Positions 50,995-60,135 of a DNA stretch of 64,000 nt are shown here, in pieces; position 1 is the first letter of the stretch; every line of letters begins with the position of its first letter. The stretch is from Alsobacter sp046349155. GTDB lineage: Bacteria; Pseudomonadota; Alphaproteobacteria; Rhizobiales; Beijerinckiaceae. The notes beneath the pieces were generated by a model, which worked only from the letters and a program-made list of their open reading frames with translations, made no database searches and was not told where the DNA came from. The translations under genes and the position numbers were made by a program. The stretch covers positions 124,001 to 188,000 of the forward strand of contig JAXMCW010000001.1 of NCBI GenBank assembly GCA_046349155.1. The letters are read 5' to 3'.

Positions 50995-51106
50995 GTCGTT
51001 GCGAGGAGCGCAGCGACGGAGCAATCCAGCAATGTCCGGCATGGACCCCGATTGCGTCGCTCGCAACGACCGCGAGAGATCGGCTCTGCCAGGTCTGACA
51101 AGGCGG
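50995..51106. repeat. Copy F of the interspersed repeat
   Basis: CGTTGCGAGGAGCGCAGCGA, GAGCAATCCAGCAATGTCC, an inverted ATTGCGTCGCTCGCAACG arm and CTCTGCCAGGTCTGACAAGG mark it as the same family as copies A and C. Confidence 0.7.
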
Positions 51107-52795
51107 CTAGGCCGTCGCGGCCATCGCTCCCGGCGCGGGCTCCCGCTCGCGCGGCCGGCTGACGTCGAGGCGAAAGCCGCAGAGCAGGCCCTCGCGCCGG
51201 AAGTCGAACTGCGCGCCCTGAACGCTGCGCTCCAGCAGCTGCGACCCGAAGCCGCGGGCGCTGGGGGCCTCGACGGGCGGCCCGCCGAACTCCTCCCACT
51301 GGAACAGGCAGGCCGTCCCCTGGCCGTGGGGCTCAAGCACCCAGGTGAGCGTCACGCGTCCGCTCTCGCCCGACAGCGCGCCGTACTTCACCGCGTTGGT
51401 CAGCAATTCGTGCAGCGCCATGGCAAGGCCGAGCGAGGCGCGCGGATCGAGCCGCACCACCGGCCCGCTGCGCCAGATCCGCGCGTCGCATTCCGGGGTC
51501 TGCGTGGCGATGGCGCCCTCGACGAGTTCCTGCACCGTGGCGCTCTCGAAGTTCTCGCGCGTCAGCAGGTCGTGGGCGCGCGACAGCGCCACGATCCGAT
51601 CGCCCAGCTTGCGGATGACGGCCGGATCGACGCCGGCCGTGCGCAGGGTCCGCGACGCGACCGAGTGGATCACCGCGAAATTGTTCTTCACCCGGTGGTC
51701 GAGCTCGTGGACCAGCAATTCGCGTTCGCCCTGGCGCTGCACGATCTCGTCCATCAGGCGGTCCAGCGCCGCGCCGAGGGCGCCGATCTCGCCGTCCTCG
51801 GCCCGGTAATGCGTGCGCGCCTCGCGGTCTCCGCCGCGCCAGGCCTCCAGCACGTCGACGAGCTTTTCGATCGGGCGCTGCAGGACGCGCTGGCCCGCCA
51901 GCCAGGCGGCGAGGAAGGCGATCAGCCCGCCGCCCAGCGCGATGACGAGGCCGATCCGGCTGCCGCGCTCGATGGCGGCGAAGCTGTTCTCGTAGGACAG
52001 GCCGGCGCTGACATAGAGTCCCACGCCGCTGCTCGCCACCGGCACGTAGCCCAGGATGCGCTGCGTGCCGTCCTGGCTCAGGACGGTCTCGGCCCCGGGC
52101 CCGGCGCCGTGCACCAGCCGCATGAAATCCTGCGGGATCTTGGTGCCGACGAAGCGGTCGGACAGCGGTTCGCGGGAGATGATCACGCCGGTCCGGTCGG
52201 CCACGGTCAGCGCGCCGCCGGGCGGGAGCCCCCGCTCGCGCAGCCGGTCCGCCAGCCAGCGCAGGTCGATTCCCGCCAGGATGGCGCCGATGAGCCGGCC
52301 GGATGGGTCCTTGAAGGGCTGGGCCACCGGCAGCACCGGGCGGCCTGAGACGCGGCCCGTGAGGAACTCGCCGATGGCGAAGCGGCCGGATTGCAGCGCC
52401 TCCTGAACGTAGCCGCGGTCCGCGTAGTTGACGGGCAGGGACGGCATTACCGTGCGGCAGCGCAGGTCGCCCTCGGCGTCCACCACGGCGATGCCGACGA
52501 GATGCTCGACCTTGGGCTGGAGGTTGACGAGGTAGCTGCCGCAGGCCTCGGCGTTGAGGGCCTGGATCTCCGGGATCTGGCCGATGGCCAGCAGCAGCTT
52601 GTCGACGCCTTCGAAGATGCGCTGCAGCTCCGAGGTCGCCAGCAGGGCGCTGCGCAAGGCCTGCTCGTTGACCTCCTGGGTCCGGCTGCGGCGCAGGTTC
52701 AGCTCGTTGTAGCCGATCACGGCGAGGGTCGGCAGCAGGGCCAGGAGAACGAGGAGAAGCAGGCGCTGCCGCAGCGACAGGCGAAGGCGGGTCAT
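51107..52795 (-). CDS. Sensor histidine kinase with Cache, HAMP and HWE/HisKA_2 domains
   Basis: A 562-residue inner-membrane kinase. Two helices (about 12-30 and 281-301) flank a periplasmic double-Cache sensor (32-270). A HAMP-like linker (302-355) precedes the phosphoacceptor box VHELDHRVKNNFAVIHSVAS with His367, and the ATPase domain (455-545) has LHELLTNAVKYGALSG and FGSQLLERSVQG, the HisKA_2/HWE pattern common in the general stress and light signalling of alphaproteobacteria. No response regulator is adjacent. The ligand is unknown, and the ATG 52795 places the first helix properly. Confidence 0.9.
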   Translation of the reverse strand: MTRLRLSLRQRLLLLVLLALLPTLAVIGYNELNLRRSRTQEVNEQALRSALLATSELQRIFEGVDKLLLAIGQIPEIQALNAEACGSYLVNLQPKVEHLVGIAVVDAEGDLRCRTVMPSLPVNYADRGYVQEALQSGRFAIGEFLTGRVSGRPVLPVAQPFKDPSGRLIGAILAGIDLRWLADRLRERGLPPGGALTVADRTGVIISREPLSDRFVGTKIPQDFMRLVHGAGPGAETVLSQDGTQRILGYVPVASSGVGLYVSAGLSYENSFAAIERGSRIGLVIALGGGLIAFLAAWLAGQRVLQRPIEKLVDVLEAWRGGDREARTHYRAEDGEIGALGAALDRLMDEIVQRQGERELLVHELDHRVKNNFAVIHSVASRTLRTAGVDPAVIRKLGDRIVALSRAHDLLTRENFESATVQELVEGAIATQTPECDARIWRSGPVVRLDPRASLGLAMALHELLTNAVKYGALSGESGRVTLTWVLEPHGQGTACLFQWEEFGGPPVEAPSARGFGSQLLERSVQGAQFDFRREGLLCGFRLDVSRPREREPAPGAMAATA

Positions 52796-52946
52796 CGGGG
52801 AGATCCCGAGCAGGCGTAGGCGGGCATGCGGCAGCCTACCACGTTCGTGCCGCGCTCCAACCGTGTGCGTGCCCGTGCTGCAACTCTTGCTATGTGTTCG
52901 CGTGGTCCCCGCGGGACGCATCGCGTCGGTGCGGCCGCTGCGCGCG

Positions 52947-53291
52947 CTACTCGCCGTAGCGCCAGGACGCCAGGGACGCCGAGAGGCCCCGCAGCTTGTT
53001 GAACGAGATTGCCTCCTCGCGCGCCTTCAGCAGATCGTCGCGCGTGTCCCCGCGCGGGCAGATCGCCGGTTCGTGCGCATAGCCGTTGCGGGACAGGAAG
53101 TTCTCGTAGGCCCGCTCGAGGACGGGCAGCGAGGCGTCGGACTGGAAGGGTTCGCTGAGGTAGACGGCGCGCGACTGCTCGGCGATGGCGAGGCAGTAGC
53201 GCCATTCCATCCCGGCCTGGGCCGGCGGCGCGGCGAAACCGGCCAGCAGCCCCGCCGCAAGACCTGCGACACGTCGCGCATTCCCGCTCAT
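52947..53291 (-). CDS. Small exported protein of unknown function
   Basis: A 114-residue protein. Residues 1-26 are a signal peptide (MSGNARRVAGLAAGLLAGFA, cleavage after AQA). The mature part has MEWRYCLAIAEQSRAVYLSEPF and ICPRGDTRDDLLKAREEAIS, with two cysteines (33 and 78) that could pair. It is upstream of the kinase in the same direction, 151 nt away; a functional link is possible but not shown. Confidence 0.62.
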   Translation of the reverse strand: MSGNARRVAGLAAGLLAGFAAPPAQAGMEWRYCLAIAEQSRAVYLSEPFQSDASLPVLERAYENFLSRNGYAHEPAICPRGDTRDDLLKAREEAISFNKLRGLSASLASWRYGE

Positions 53292-53371
53292 GACCTTCGC
53301 CCGACCCCCGGCAGGCCCGGTGCGTCCGGGCCGCCACGAGGCTGGCGGGTCATCCTTAACAACACGTCACC

Positions 53372-53408
53372 TCAATCCGCTCAAAGCCGCAGGGCGGATT
53401 GAATTTTT
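53372..53408 (+). terminator. Intrinsic terminator with no gene in front
   Basis: The stem TCAATCCGCTC (53372-53382) pairs with GGGCGGATTGA (53392-53402), one wobble pair included, with a nine-base loop and then ATTTTTC. It would stop rightward transcription starting in the gap after 53291, and no rightward gene exists there. A small RNA of up to about 100 nt is possible. Confidence 0.65.
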
Positions 53409-53452
53409 CGTAAGGATTGGTTGTGGCCTTAAGTGACCTCAACCGGCAGGGG

Positions 53453-55987
53453 TCAGGACGCCCGGGCTCGACGGACCGGCAGGCTCGCCGGCTCCGCGGA
53501 CGCGCGGCGTCCGGCGCCCATCCCCGCCTCGCGCGACGCGATCCGGAAGCTCGCGACGAGGTCCGTCAGGTGCACGATCTGGGACGACAGGGCGTTGGCC
53601 GAGGCGGCGCTCTCCTCCGCCAGGGCGGCGTTCTGCTGCGTCATCTCGTCCATGTGGGCCACGGCCTGGCTCATCTCGTCGATGCCGTTCGCCTGCTCGC
53701 CCGAGGCGTCGGAGATGTCGGCGATCGTCGAGGAGACCTTGCGGGAGGCCTCCACCATCTGCTCCAGCACCTCGCCGGCCGAGCGCACCAGCTTCACGCC
53801 GCTCTCGACCTCGCCGGTCGAGCTGGCGATGAGCGCGGTGATGTCCTTGGCGGCCTCCGAGGAGCGCTGCGCCAGCGTGCGCACCTCCGACGCCACCACG
53901 GCGAAGCCCTTGCCGGCCTCGCCGGCGCGGGCGGCCTCGACGGCCGCGTTCAGCGCGAGCAGGTTGGTCTGGAAGGCGATCTCGTCAATGACGCCGGTGA
54001 TGTCGGAGATCTTCCGGCTGGCCTGCTCGATGCGGGCCATGGCGGAGACCGCGTTGCGCACGATCTCGCCGCCAGCCTCGGCCACGCCGCGCGCCTGCTC
54101 GGCCATCTCGACTCCCTTGCGGGAGGACTGGGCGCTCGACTTCACGGAGGCCGCGAGCTCCTCCGTCGTCGCGGCCGTCTGCTCCAGGGCGGAGGCCTGC
54201 TGCTCCGTGCGCTGGGCCAGGTTGGCCGCGCCGCTGCTGATCTCGTGGGCCGCGGCCTGCACGTCGGTGGCGGTGGTCTGGATGGTGGAGACCGTCTCGG
54301 ACAGGCGGTCGATCGTGGTGTTGATGCTGTCGCTGAGCGAGCCCAGCAGCCCGCCATAGGGGGTGGCGACACGGCTCGTCAGGTCGCCCTGCGCCACGTG
54401 CTCCATCACGCCGGCGCACTCGCCCACGGCGCGCTCCACGAGCGAGGAGACGTTGTTGAGGCCGTTGGCGATCTCGCGGACGAAGCCCTGCTTCCGGTCG
54501 AGGGAGAGCCGGGCGCTGAAGTCGCCGGCCTGCGCGGCGTTCACGACGGCGGCGACCTCCGCCTCGCCCATCAGCTCCTCGGTGACGTTGGACCAGAGCA
54601 GCGTGTGGCCGATCTTCTCGCCGTCGATGCCGTAGATATAGGCCATGTCGACGAGGATCGTCTGGCCGCCCACCTCGTACTTCACCTTGCGCGTCTTGCC
54701 GTCGTCGAGGATGAGCTCGCGCCGCAGCGCCGGGTTGGCGCGGTAATAGTCGATGTGCTGCTTCTCCATCTTCTCCACGGAGAAGTCATGGCGCGCGGCC
54801 CGGAAGGCGGGCTCGAGCTCCATCAGGAGGTTGGTGAGGGAAGCGCTGATGAAGGCGATCTTCTCCTCCGGATCGGTGATCATCAGCATGGCCGGCGACT
54901 GGTTGAGCGCGGCGACGGTGAGGGCCGCCTGCTCGCCGGTCTCCTGCGCCTTGAGGATGGCGCGCGCGATCTGGCCGATCTCGTTCGGCTTGTCCGTGTG
55001 CAGCACCGAGCCGTGGAAATTGCCGGCCTGGAACTCGCGCAACGTGCCGATCAGGTCGCGGATCGGCCCGCGGATGGAGCGCACGACCACCCAGGCGAGA
55101 CCGAGCGCGAGCAGCACGGCGAGGCCGCTCGCGGCCAGTTCGAGCAGCAGGCGCTCGCGGGACTTGGCGATGCGGTCCTCCAGCAGGCGCGGAAGCTCGA
55201 CATGGGCGGCGTCCGCGGCGGCCGCCGTGGCGCGCAGCACGCCGTCCAAAGCCGGGGCGGCGACGGCCCCGTGTTCGCCGCGCGCGGCGGCGTCGAGCAG
55301 CCGGACCGCGGCGGCGTCCACCTGGCCCGCCTCGGCGACCAGCGCCTTGCCGGCGGGGACGAAGCGCTGGGCGAGGCTCTTGTCCCCGTTGCCGTCGAGC
55401 GCGGACTGCACGGAACCGTCGAGCGCGCGCATGGCCGTCTCGAAGCGCCGCTGGCTGGCGGCGAGCGCCCGCAGGGCGGCGGGGGAGGCAGGCTCCCTGG
55501 CGAAGGCGGCGAAGGCCGCCTTGAGCTCGCCGGAGGCGGCCGTCAGCTCGGGCAGGCGCACCACCACCACGTCCATCACGTAGTAGCTGTCGAGATCCGG
55601 GTCGAGCGTGAGGTTCGAGCCGTCGGCGATGGCCTGGATGGCCTGCGCGCCCAGGGCCAGGGCGGCGGACCCGCCCTGGGACTCCGCGGCCTTGGCGAAG
55701 GCCTGCGTCGCGGCCGTGGCGTTGAAGGCCGCGTCAGCCTCCGCGCCCTTCTGCATCCGCGCGAGGGCCTCGGCGGCGGGCTCGCCGCGCGCCAGGGCCA
55801 TCACGGCGGTCCAGACCTGCGTGGCGCGCACGGAGCCGGCGAGCTCCTTGCGGGCGAAGGAGATGCCCTCGTTCTGCGAGGCGACGAGCATGCCCGTCAT
55901 CAGGACCAGGGGCACCAGCAGGAGCGCGACGATCAGACCGATCTGGGCTGTGATGTTCCATCCGGCCAGCTTGCGTCCCAGGTTCAT
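53453..55987 (-). CDS. Methyl-accepting chemotaxis protein with PAS domain
   Basis: An 844-residue chemoreceptor. Helices at about 13-37 and 279-303 flank a periplasmic sensor (38-278) containing NLTLDPDLDSYYVMD, found in TarH-like helical-bundle sensors. HAMP (304-357), PAS (358-470), a second HAMP-like region (471-560) and the signalling tip (666-715, AFQTNLLALNAAVEAARAGE and GKGFAVVASEVRTLAQRSS) follow. The C-terminal tail is short and basic with no NWETF-type tether. It is a single gene; no che genes lie in the window. Confidence 0.94.
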   Translation of the reverse strand: MNLGRKLAGWNITAQIGLIVALLLVPLVLMTGMLVASQNEGISFARKELAGSVRATQVWTAVMALARGEPAAEALARMQKGAEADAAFNATAATQAFAKAAESQGGSAALALGAQAIQAIADGSNLTLDPDLDSYYVMDVVVVRLPELTAASGELKAAFAAFAREPASPAALRALAASQRRFETAMRALDGSVQSALDGNGDKSLAQRFVPAGKALVAEAGQVDAAAVRLLDAAARGEHGAVAAPALDGVLRATAAAADAAHVELPRLLEDRIAKSRERLLLELAASGLAVLLALGLAWVVVRSIRGPIRDLIGTLREFQAGNFHGSVLHTDKPNEIGQIARAILKAQETGEQAALTVAALNQSPAMLMITDPEEKIAFISASLTNLLMELEPAFRAARHDFSVEKMEKQHIDYYRANPALRRELILDDGKTRKVKYEVGGQTILVDMAYIYGIDGEKIGHTLLWSNVTEELMGEAEVAAVVNAAQAGDFSARLSLDRKQGFVREIANGLNNVSSLVERAVGECAGVMEHVAQGDLTSRVATPYGGLLGSLSDSINTTIDRLSETVSTIQTTATDVQAAAHEISSGAANLAQRTEQQASALEQTAATTEELAASVKSSAQSSRKGVEMAEQARGVAEAGGEIVRNAVSAMARIEQASRKISDITGVIDEIAFQTNLLALNAAVEAARAGEAGKGFAVVASEVRTLAQRSSEAAKDITALIASSTGEVESGVKLVRSAGEVLEQMVEASRKVSSTIADISDASGEQANGIDEMSQAVAHMDEMTQQNAALAEESAASANALSSQIVHLTDLVASFRIASREAGMGAGRRASAEPASLPVRRARAS

Positions 55988-56047
55988 GTGGCAGCCCCCA
56001 TTCGCGGCCCGCGTGTCGAGCCGTAGTCCTTCAATTAGCGGGAGCTA

Positions 56048-56064
56048 TGCACACGGATTGTGCA
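56048..56064. promoter_or_regulatory. Inverted repeat TGCACA-N5-TGTGCA
   Basis: Perfect six-base arms lie 61 nt upstream of the chemoreceptor start, in an A+T-richer segment (56030-56080). It is a candidate operator or a promoter element. Confidence 0.4.
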
Positions 56065-56188
56065 AAATCGGTTAAGTCAAAGCTCGCCGAACGGCGTACT
56101 CGCGCCTGCCCGGCCGCGTCCTGCGGGGCGGGCGCCCCCGCCTCCGCTGGCACGGAACCCCGGCCGCAGCCCGGCCGGGCGAGGCGGC

Positions 56189-56683
56189 TCAGCAGCCCCA
56201 GGACGGGCAGATCTGCCCGGGCACGGAGGGCCGGTAGGTCGGCGGCATGATCGGGGCGGGCACGGGCACGGCGTTGCGCATCATGTTCTGGTCGAACTGG
56301 CGCTGTCGCCGGTCGTCGATGATGGCGTTCTGGGCGGGATCGTAGCGCGGCGGGGTGATGCGCAGCTCCTCGGGCGAGACGGGCGTCAGGGAGCCCGCGC
56401 CGGGCCTTGCGCGCTTCTTGGCGGTCTTTGCGTTGCGGGGGGCGGCGGGAGCCGTCCTGGCCGCCGTGCCGGCGAGGGCCGAGGCGGGATCGACAGTCCC
56501 GGCGGGCCGGCCGATGGCCTCTTCCTTCTTCTTGGCAGCGATCAGCTTGTCGACGCAGTCGCGGTAGCCGGGCTCGCCCCAGGTGCAGGCCTCCTCCGCC
56601 CGGCCGGGGGCCGACGCGCCGAGGGCCGCGAGCGCGAGGCCCGCGGCCAGAACCAGTCCCCGCCACCCGATCCCGCCCAGCAT
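56189..56683 (-). CDS. Exported hypothetical protein
   Basis: A 164-residue protein I cannot name. From ATG 56683 it has a signal peptide (LGGIGWRGLVLAAGLALAAL, cleavage near GRA). The mature part has a CTWGEPGYRDCVDKLIAAKK segment with a cysteine pair, a basic Ala-rich linker (ARTAPAAPRNAKTAKKRARP), and a C-terminal portion with RQRQFDQNMMRNAVPVPAP that ends in CPSWGC. GAGGG precedes the ATG. It is divergent from the secretion operon. Confidence 0.6.
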   Translation of the reverse strand: MLGGIGWRGLVLAAGLALAALGASAPGRAEEACTWGEPGYRDCVDKLIAAKKKEEAIGRPAGTVDPASALAGTAARTAPAAPRNAKTAKKRARPGAGSLTPVSPEELRITPPRYDPAQNAIIDDRRQRQFDQNMMRNAVPVPAPIMPPTYRPSVPGQICPSWGC

Positions 56684-56836
56684 CGTCGCGCCCTCGTCCG
56701 TCCAGGCCCTCTTCCGGCCCTGCGGCCGGCGCTGAACCATACTGTTAATCAAGTCCAAAGAACGACATGTCGGGATTATCGACAAGTGAATTCAGGTGCT
56801 TGATAACTTGGAGTTGTATCCTTCGGAGTCCCGAGC
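56684..56836. promoter_or_regulatory. Divergent promoter gap before the type I secretion operon
   Basis: An A+T-rich stretch (56735-56820) contains the 10-base palindrome CGACATGTCG (56763-56772), and TTATC and GATAA stretches at 56777 and 56802. No clear -35/-10 pair was assigned. Confidence 0.4.
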
Positions 56837-58618
56837 GTGAGGCGGTCCCCATCCGTGTCGCCCGGCGGGCCGGCGCTGGGGCGCCCGGCCGCCGCATCAG
56901 CGCGCGGGACGCTGGGGAAGTTCCTGCGCTCCTTCCGCACGGCCTTCATCGGCCTGGCGCTGATCAGCGCGGTGGTCAACCTCCTCGTGCTCAACGGCAC
57001 GGTCTACATGCTGGAGGTCTATGACCGCGTCCTGCCCAGCAAGAGCGTGCCGACGCTGGTCGGGCTCTCCGTCCTCGCCCTCGCCCTCTTCGCCGTGCAG
57101 GGCCTGCTCGAGATGCTGCGCGGCCGCGCGCTCGCCGAGATCGGCGCCTCGCTCGACGAGAGCTACGGGTCGAGCGTCTACGAGGCCGTGGTGAGACTGC
57201 CGCTCGTCGGCCGCAACGGCGGCGACGGGCTGCAGCCCTTCCGGGACCTCGACCAGATCCGCAATTTCCTCGGTGGCCAGGGCCCCAACGCCCTCTTCGA
57301 CCTGCCGTGGATGCCCATCTACATCGCGGTGGCGATGGGCTTCCATCCCTGGATCGGCCTCACCACCCTGGCGGCCGCCCTCCTCCTGACGGCCATCGCC
57401 ATCCTGGCGGAGGTGCTGAGCCGGGGGCCGGCGCAGGAGGCGGCCGGGACGGCCGTCAGCCGCAACGCCCTCGCGCTCGCCTCCCGCCGCAACGCCGAGA
57501 CGATCCGGGCCATGGGCATGAGCCGGGCGCTGGGCGAACGCTGGCGCCTCGCGCACATGGCCCACCTCTCGGCCAACCTGCGCGCCAACCACGTCGCGGG
57601 CTCGCTGGCCTCCCTGTCGCGGACCCTGCGTCTCATCCTGCAATCGGCCGTCCTGGGCGTGGGCGCCTATCTGGCCATTCGCGGGGAGGTGAGCTCCGGC
57701 TCCATGATCGCCTGCTCGGTGCTGCTGTCGCGGGCGCTGTCGCCGGTCGAGCTGGCCATCGCGCACTGGAAGGGCTTCGTCGCCTCCCGCGACGCCTGGG
57801 GCCGGCTCGACCTGCTGCTGCGCGACGCCGGGGACGCGGCCGAGCCGCTGCGCCTGCCCGCCCCGCGCGAGTCGCTGCAGCTCGAGGGCGTCTTCGTCAA
57901 CGCGCCCGGCGGAGCCCGCAGCATCCTCGCCGACGTGTCCTTCACCCTGAAGGCCGGCCAGGGCCTCGGCATCATCGGCCCCAGCGCGTCGGGAAAGTCG
58001 ACGCTGGCGCGCGCCATCACCGGCGTCTGGCCGGTCTCGCGGGGGGCCATCCGCATCGACGGCGCGGAGCTGTCGCACTGGTCGCCGGAGCAGCTCGGCC
58101 CGCATGTCGGCTACCTGCCGCAGGACGTGGAGCTCTTCGCCGGGACCGTGGCGCAGAACATCGCCCGCTTCGAGCCGGACGCGCCGCCGGAAAAGATCAT
58201 CGCCGCGGCCCGCGCCGCGGGCGTCCACGAGCTCGTGCTGCGCCTTCCCGCCGGCTACGACACGGTGATCGGGGAGGGCGGAGAGACGCTGTCCGGCGGC
58301 CAGCGCCAGAGGCTCGGGCTCGCCCGCGCGCTCTACGGCGATCCCTTCGTCGTCGTGCTCGACGAGCCCAATTCCAGCCTCGACGCGGCCGGCGAGGAAG
58401 CCCTGACGGCCGCCATCGCGGGCGTGCGCGAGCGCGGCGCCATCGTCGTCATCGTGGCCCACCGGCCGAGCGCGCTCGCCGCCGTCGACCGCGTGCTGCT
58501 GCTGGCCGAGGGCCGGGTGCAGGGCTTCGGGCCCAAGGACGAGATCGTCGCGCGCGTGGTCCGCCCGGCCGGCGAGGCCGCCCCGCGGCTGCAGGCCGTC
58601 GCGGAGAAGCGGTCGTGA
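56837..58618 (+). CDS. Type I secretion system ABC exporter (PrtD/LapB-like)
   Basis: A 593-residue inner-membrane ABC exporter with fused transmembrane and ATPase parts. Residues 1-30 are hydrophilic; membrane helices run from about 35 to 310 (GTVYMLEVYDRVLPSKSVPTL is a family hallmark). The ATPase domain has Walker A GPSASGKS (381-388), QDVELFAGTVAQNI, LSGGQRQR (485-492) and Walker B VVVLDEPNSSLD (505-516). There is no N-terminal C39-like peptidase domain. It overlaps the membrane-fusion gene by four bases. An outer-membrane TolC partner is not in the window. Confidence 0.93.
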   Translation: MRRSPSVSPGGPALGRPAAASARGTLGKFLRSFRTAFIGLALISAVVNLLVLNGTVYMLEVYDRVLPSKSVPTLVGLSVLALALFAVQGLLEMLRGRALAEIGASLDESYGSSVYEAVVRLPLVGRNGGDGLQPFRDLDQIRNFLGGQGPNALFDLPWMPIYIAVAMGFHPWIGLTTLAAALLLTAIAILAEVLSRGPAQEAAGTAVSRNALALASRRNAETIRAMGMSRALGERWRLAHMAHLSANLRANHVAGSLASLSRTLRLILQSAVLGVGAYLAIRGEVSSGSMIACSVLLSRALSPVELAIAHWKGFVASRDAWGRLDLLLRDAGDAAEPLRLPAPRESLQLEGVFVNAPGGARSILADVSFTLKAGQGLGIIGPSASGKSTLARAITGVWPVSRGAIRIDGAELSHWSPEQLGPHVGYLPQDVELFAGTVAQNIARFEPDAPPEKIIAAARAAGVHELVLRLPAGYDTVIGEGGETLSGGQRQRLGLARALYGDPFVVVLDEPNSSLDAAGEEALTAAIAGVRERGAIVVIVAHRPSALAAVDRVLLLAEGRVQGFGPKDEIVARVVRPAGEAAPRLQAVAEKRS

Positions 58619-59955
58619 CGCTCGCCGTGCATCCCGGGCCGGCCGTCGCGCGCAGCACGGCCCGCCAGAGGGCGGGGCGCATGATCGGCCTCGCCTTCCT
58701 CATGGCGCTGCTGTGCGTCGGGGGCATTTTCGGCTGGGCCGCGCTGACCGAGATCTCGGGGGCCGTCATCGCGCAGGGGGCCGTCGTCGTCGACAGCAGC
58801 GCCAAGAAGATCCAGCACCAGAACGGCGGCATCGTCGGGGAGATCCTGGTGCGCGAGGGCAGCCGCGTGGCGGCCGGCGACGTGCTGGTGCGCCTCGACG
58901 AGACGGTGCTCAGCGCCAACCTCGCCATCGTCAGGCGCGCGCTCGACGAGCTCCAGGTGCGCCAGGCGCGCCTCACGGCCGAGCGCGACGGGCTGGAGGC
59001 GATCGCCTTCCCAGCCGCGCTCGCCGAGCGCGCCGAGCGCGCCGAGGAGCGCGACGTGCAGCGCATCATGCAGGCCGAGCAGCGGCTCTTCGAGCTGCGC
59101 AGGAACGCCCGGCTCGGGCAGAAGTCGCAGCTGGAGCAGCGCATCGCCCAGTTGCAGGAGGAGATCGCGGGCGTCACCACGCAGGCGGAGGCCAAGGCCC
59201 GCGAGATCGACCTGATCCGCCGCGAGCTCGAGGGCGTGCGCGACCTCTACCGCAAGAACCTCATCCAGCTCTCGCGCCTGACCGCGCTGGAGCGCGAGGA
59301 GGCGCGGCTCGATGGGGAGCGCGGGGCGCTCGTCGCGGGCGCCGCGCAGGCCAAGGGCAAGGTGACCGAGACGGCCCTGCAGATCCTGCAGATCGACCAG
59401 GACCTGCGCAGCGAGACGGCCAAGGAGCTGCGCGAGATCCAGGGCCGCATCGCCGAGCTCTCTGAGCGCCGCGTGACGGCGGAGGACCAGCTGCGCCGGG
59501 TCGATATCCGCGCGCCGCAGGCCGGCGTCGTCCACCAGCTCGCCGTCCACACCGTCGGCGGCGTCGTCGGGCCGGGCGAGCTCATGATGCTCATCGTGCC
59601 CGAGGGCGAGGACCTCGCGGTGGAGGTGAAGATCCCGCCGCAGGACATCGACCAGGTGCGCGTCGGCCAGAAGGCCATGCTGCGCTTCACCGCCTTCAAC
59701 CAGCGCACGACGCCGGAGCTCGAGGGCGTGGTCACGCTCGTCTCGGCGGACCTGAACACCGACCCCCGCACGGGCGCGGGCTACTTCACCGCCCGCATGG
59801 CGGTGGCCGACCAGGAGCGCGCCCGGCTCGAGGGCGCCCGCCTGATGCCGGGCATGCCCGTCGACGCCTTCGTGCAGACGGGCTATCGCAGCGTGCTCTC
59901 CTACCTGCTCAAGCCCCTGATGGACCAGATGCGGCAGACGTTCCGGCAGCGCTGA
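58615..59955 (+). CDS. Type I secretion membrane-fusion protein (HlyD family)
   Basis: A 446-residue periplasmic adaptor. The GTG at 58615 overlaps the exporter stop by four bases. A single helix at about 24-44 (IGLAFLMALLCVGGIFGWA) anchors it; biotinyl-lipoyl-like halves (HQNGGIVGEILVREGSRVAAGDVLVRLDE and later DIRAPQAGVVHQLAVHTVGGVV) bracket a long coiled coil (about 90-290). The C-terminal region (DQVRVGQKAMLRFTAFNQRTTPEL) is typical of HlyD. With the exporter it forms a type I secretion pathway for the downstream large protein. Confidence 0.94.
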   Translation: MTLAVHPGPAVARSTARQRAGRMIGLAFLMALLCVGGIFGWAALTEISGAVIAQGAVVVDSSAKKIQHQNGGIVGEILVREGSRVAAGDVLVRLDETVLSANLAIVRRALDELQVRQARLTAERDGLEAIAFPAALAERAERAEERDVQRIMQAEQRLFELRRNARLGQKSQLEQRIAQLQEEIAGVTTQAEAKAREIDLIRRELEGVRDLYRKNLIQLSRLTALEREEARLDGERGALVAGAAQAKGKVTETALQILQIDQDLRSETAKELREIQGRIAELSERRVTAEDQLRRVDIRAPQAGVVHQLAVHTVGGVVGPGELMMLIVPEGEDLAVEVKIPPQDIDQVRVGQKAMLRFTAFNQRTTPELEGVVTLVSADLNTDPRTGAGYFTARMAVADQERARLEGARLMPGMPVDAFVQTGYRSVLSYLLKPLMDQMRQTFRQR

Positions 59956-60135
59956 AGGCCTGCCGGATTCACGATGTTGGTCGAGCAGGGGCGGCTCGAA
60001 GCAACTTCAGATTGCATTATCAGGGCTTTAATGCTCTAGTTCATCAAACATTAACCTTTGGCTCGGCGGCCGAGGGTCGGCGGTGTTCGTCGTCCACCCT
60101 GTCGTGCTGCGTCTGTATGCGTTGGAGCCTGCCGG
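59956..60135. promoter_or_regulatory. Gap before the FecR/VCBS protein gene
   Basis: A short A+T-rich segment (60005-60060) with TTGCAT at 60012 and TAATGC at 60027 could hold a separate promoter for the large protein gene. No terminator after the HlyD gene was seen, so read-through is also possible. Confidence 0.35.
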
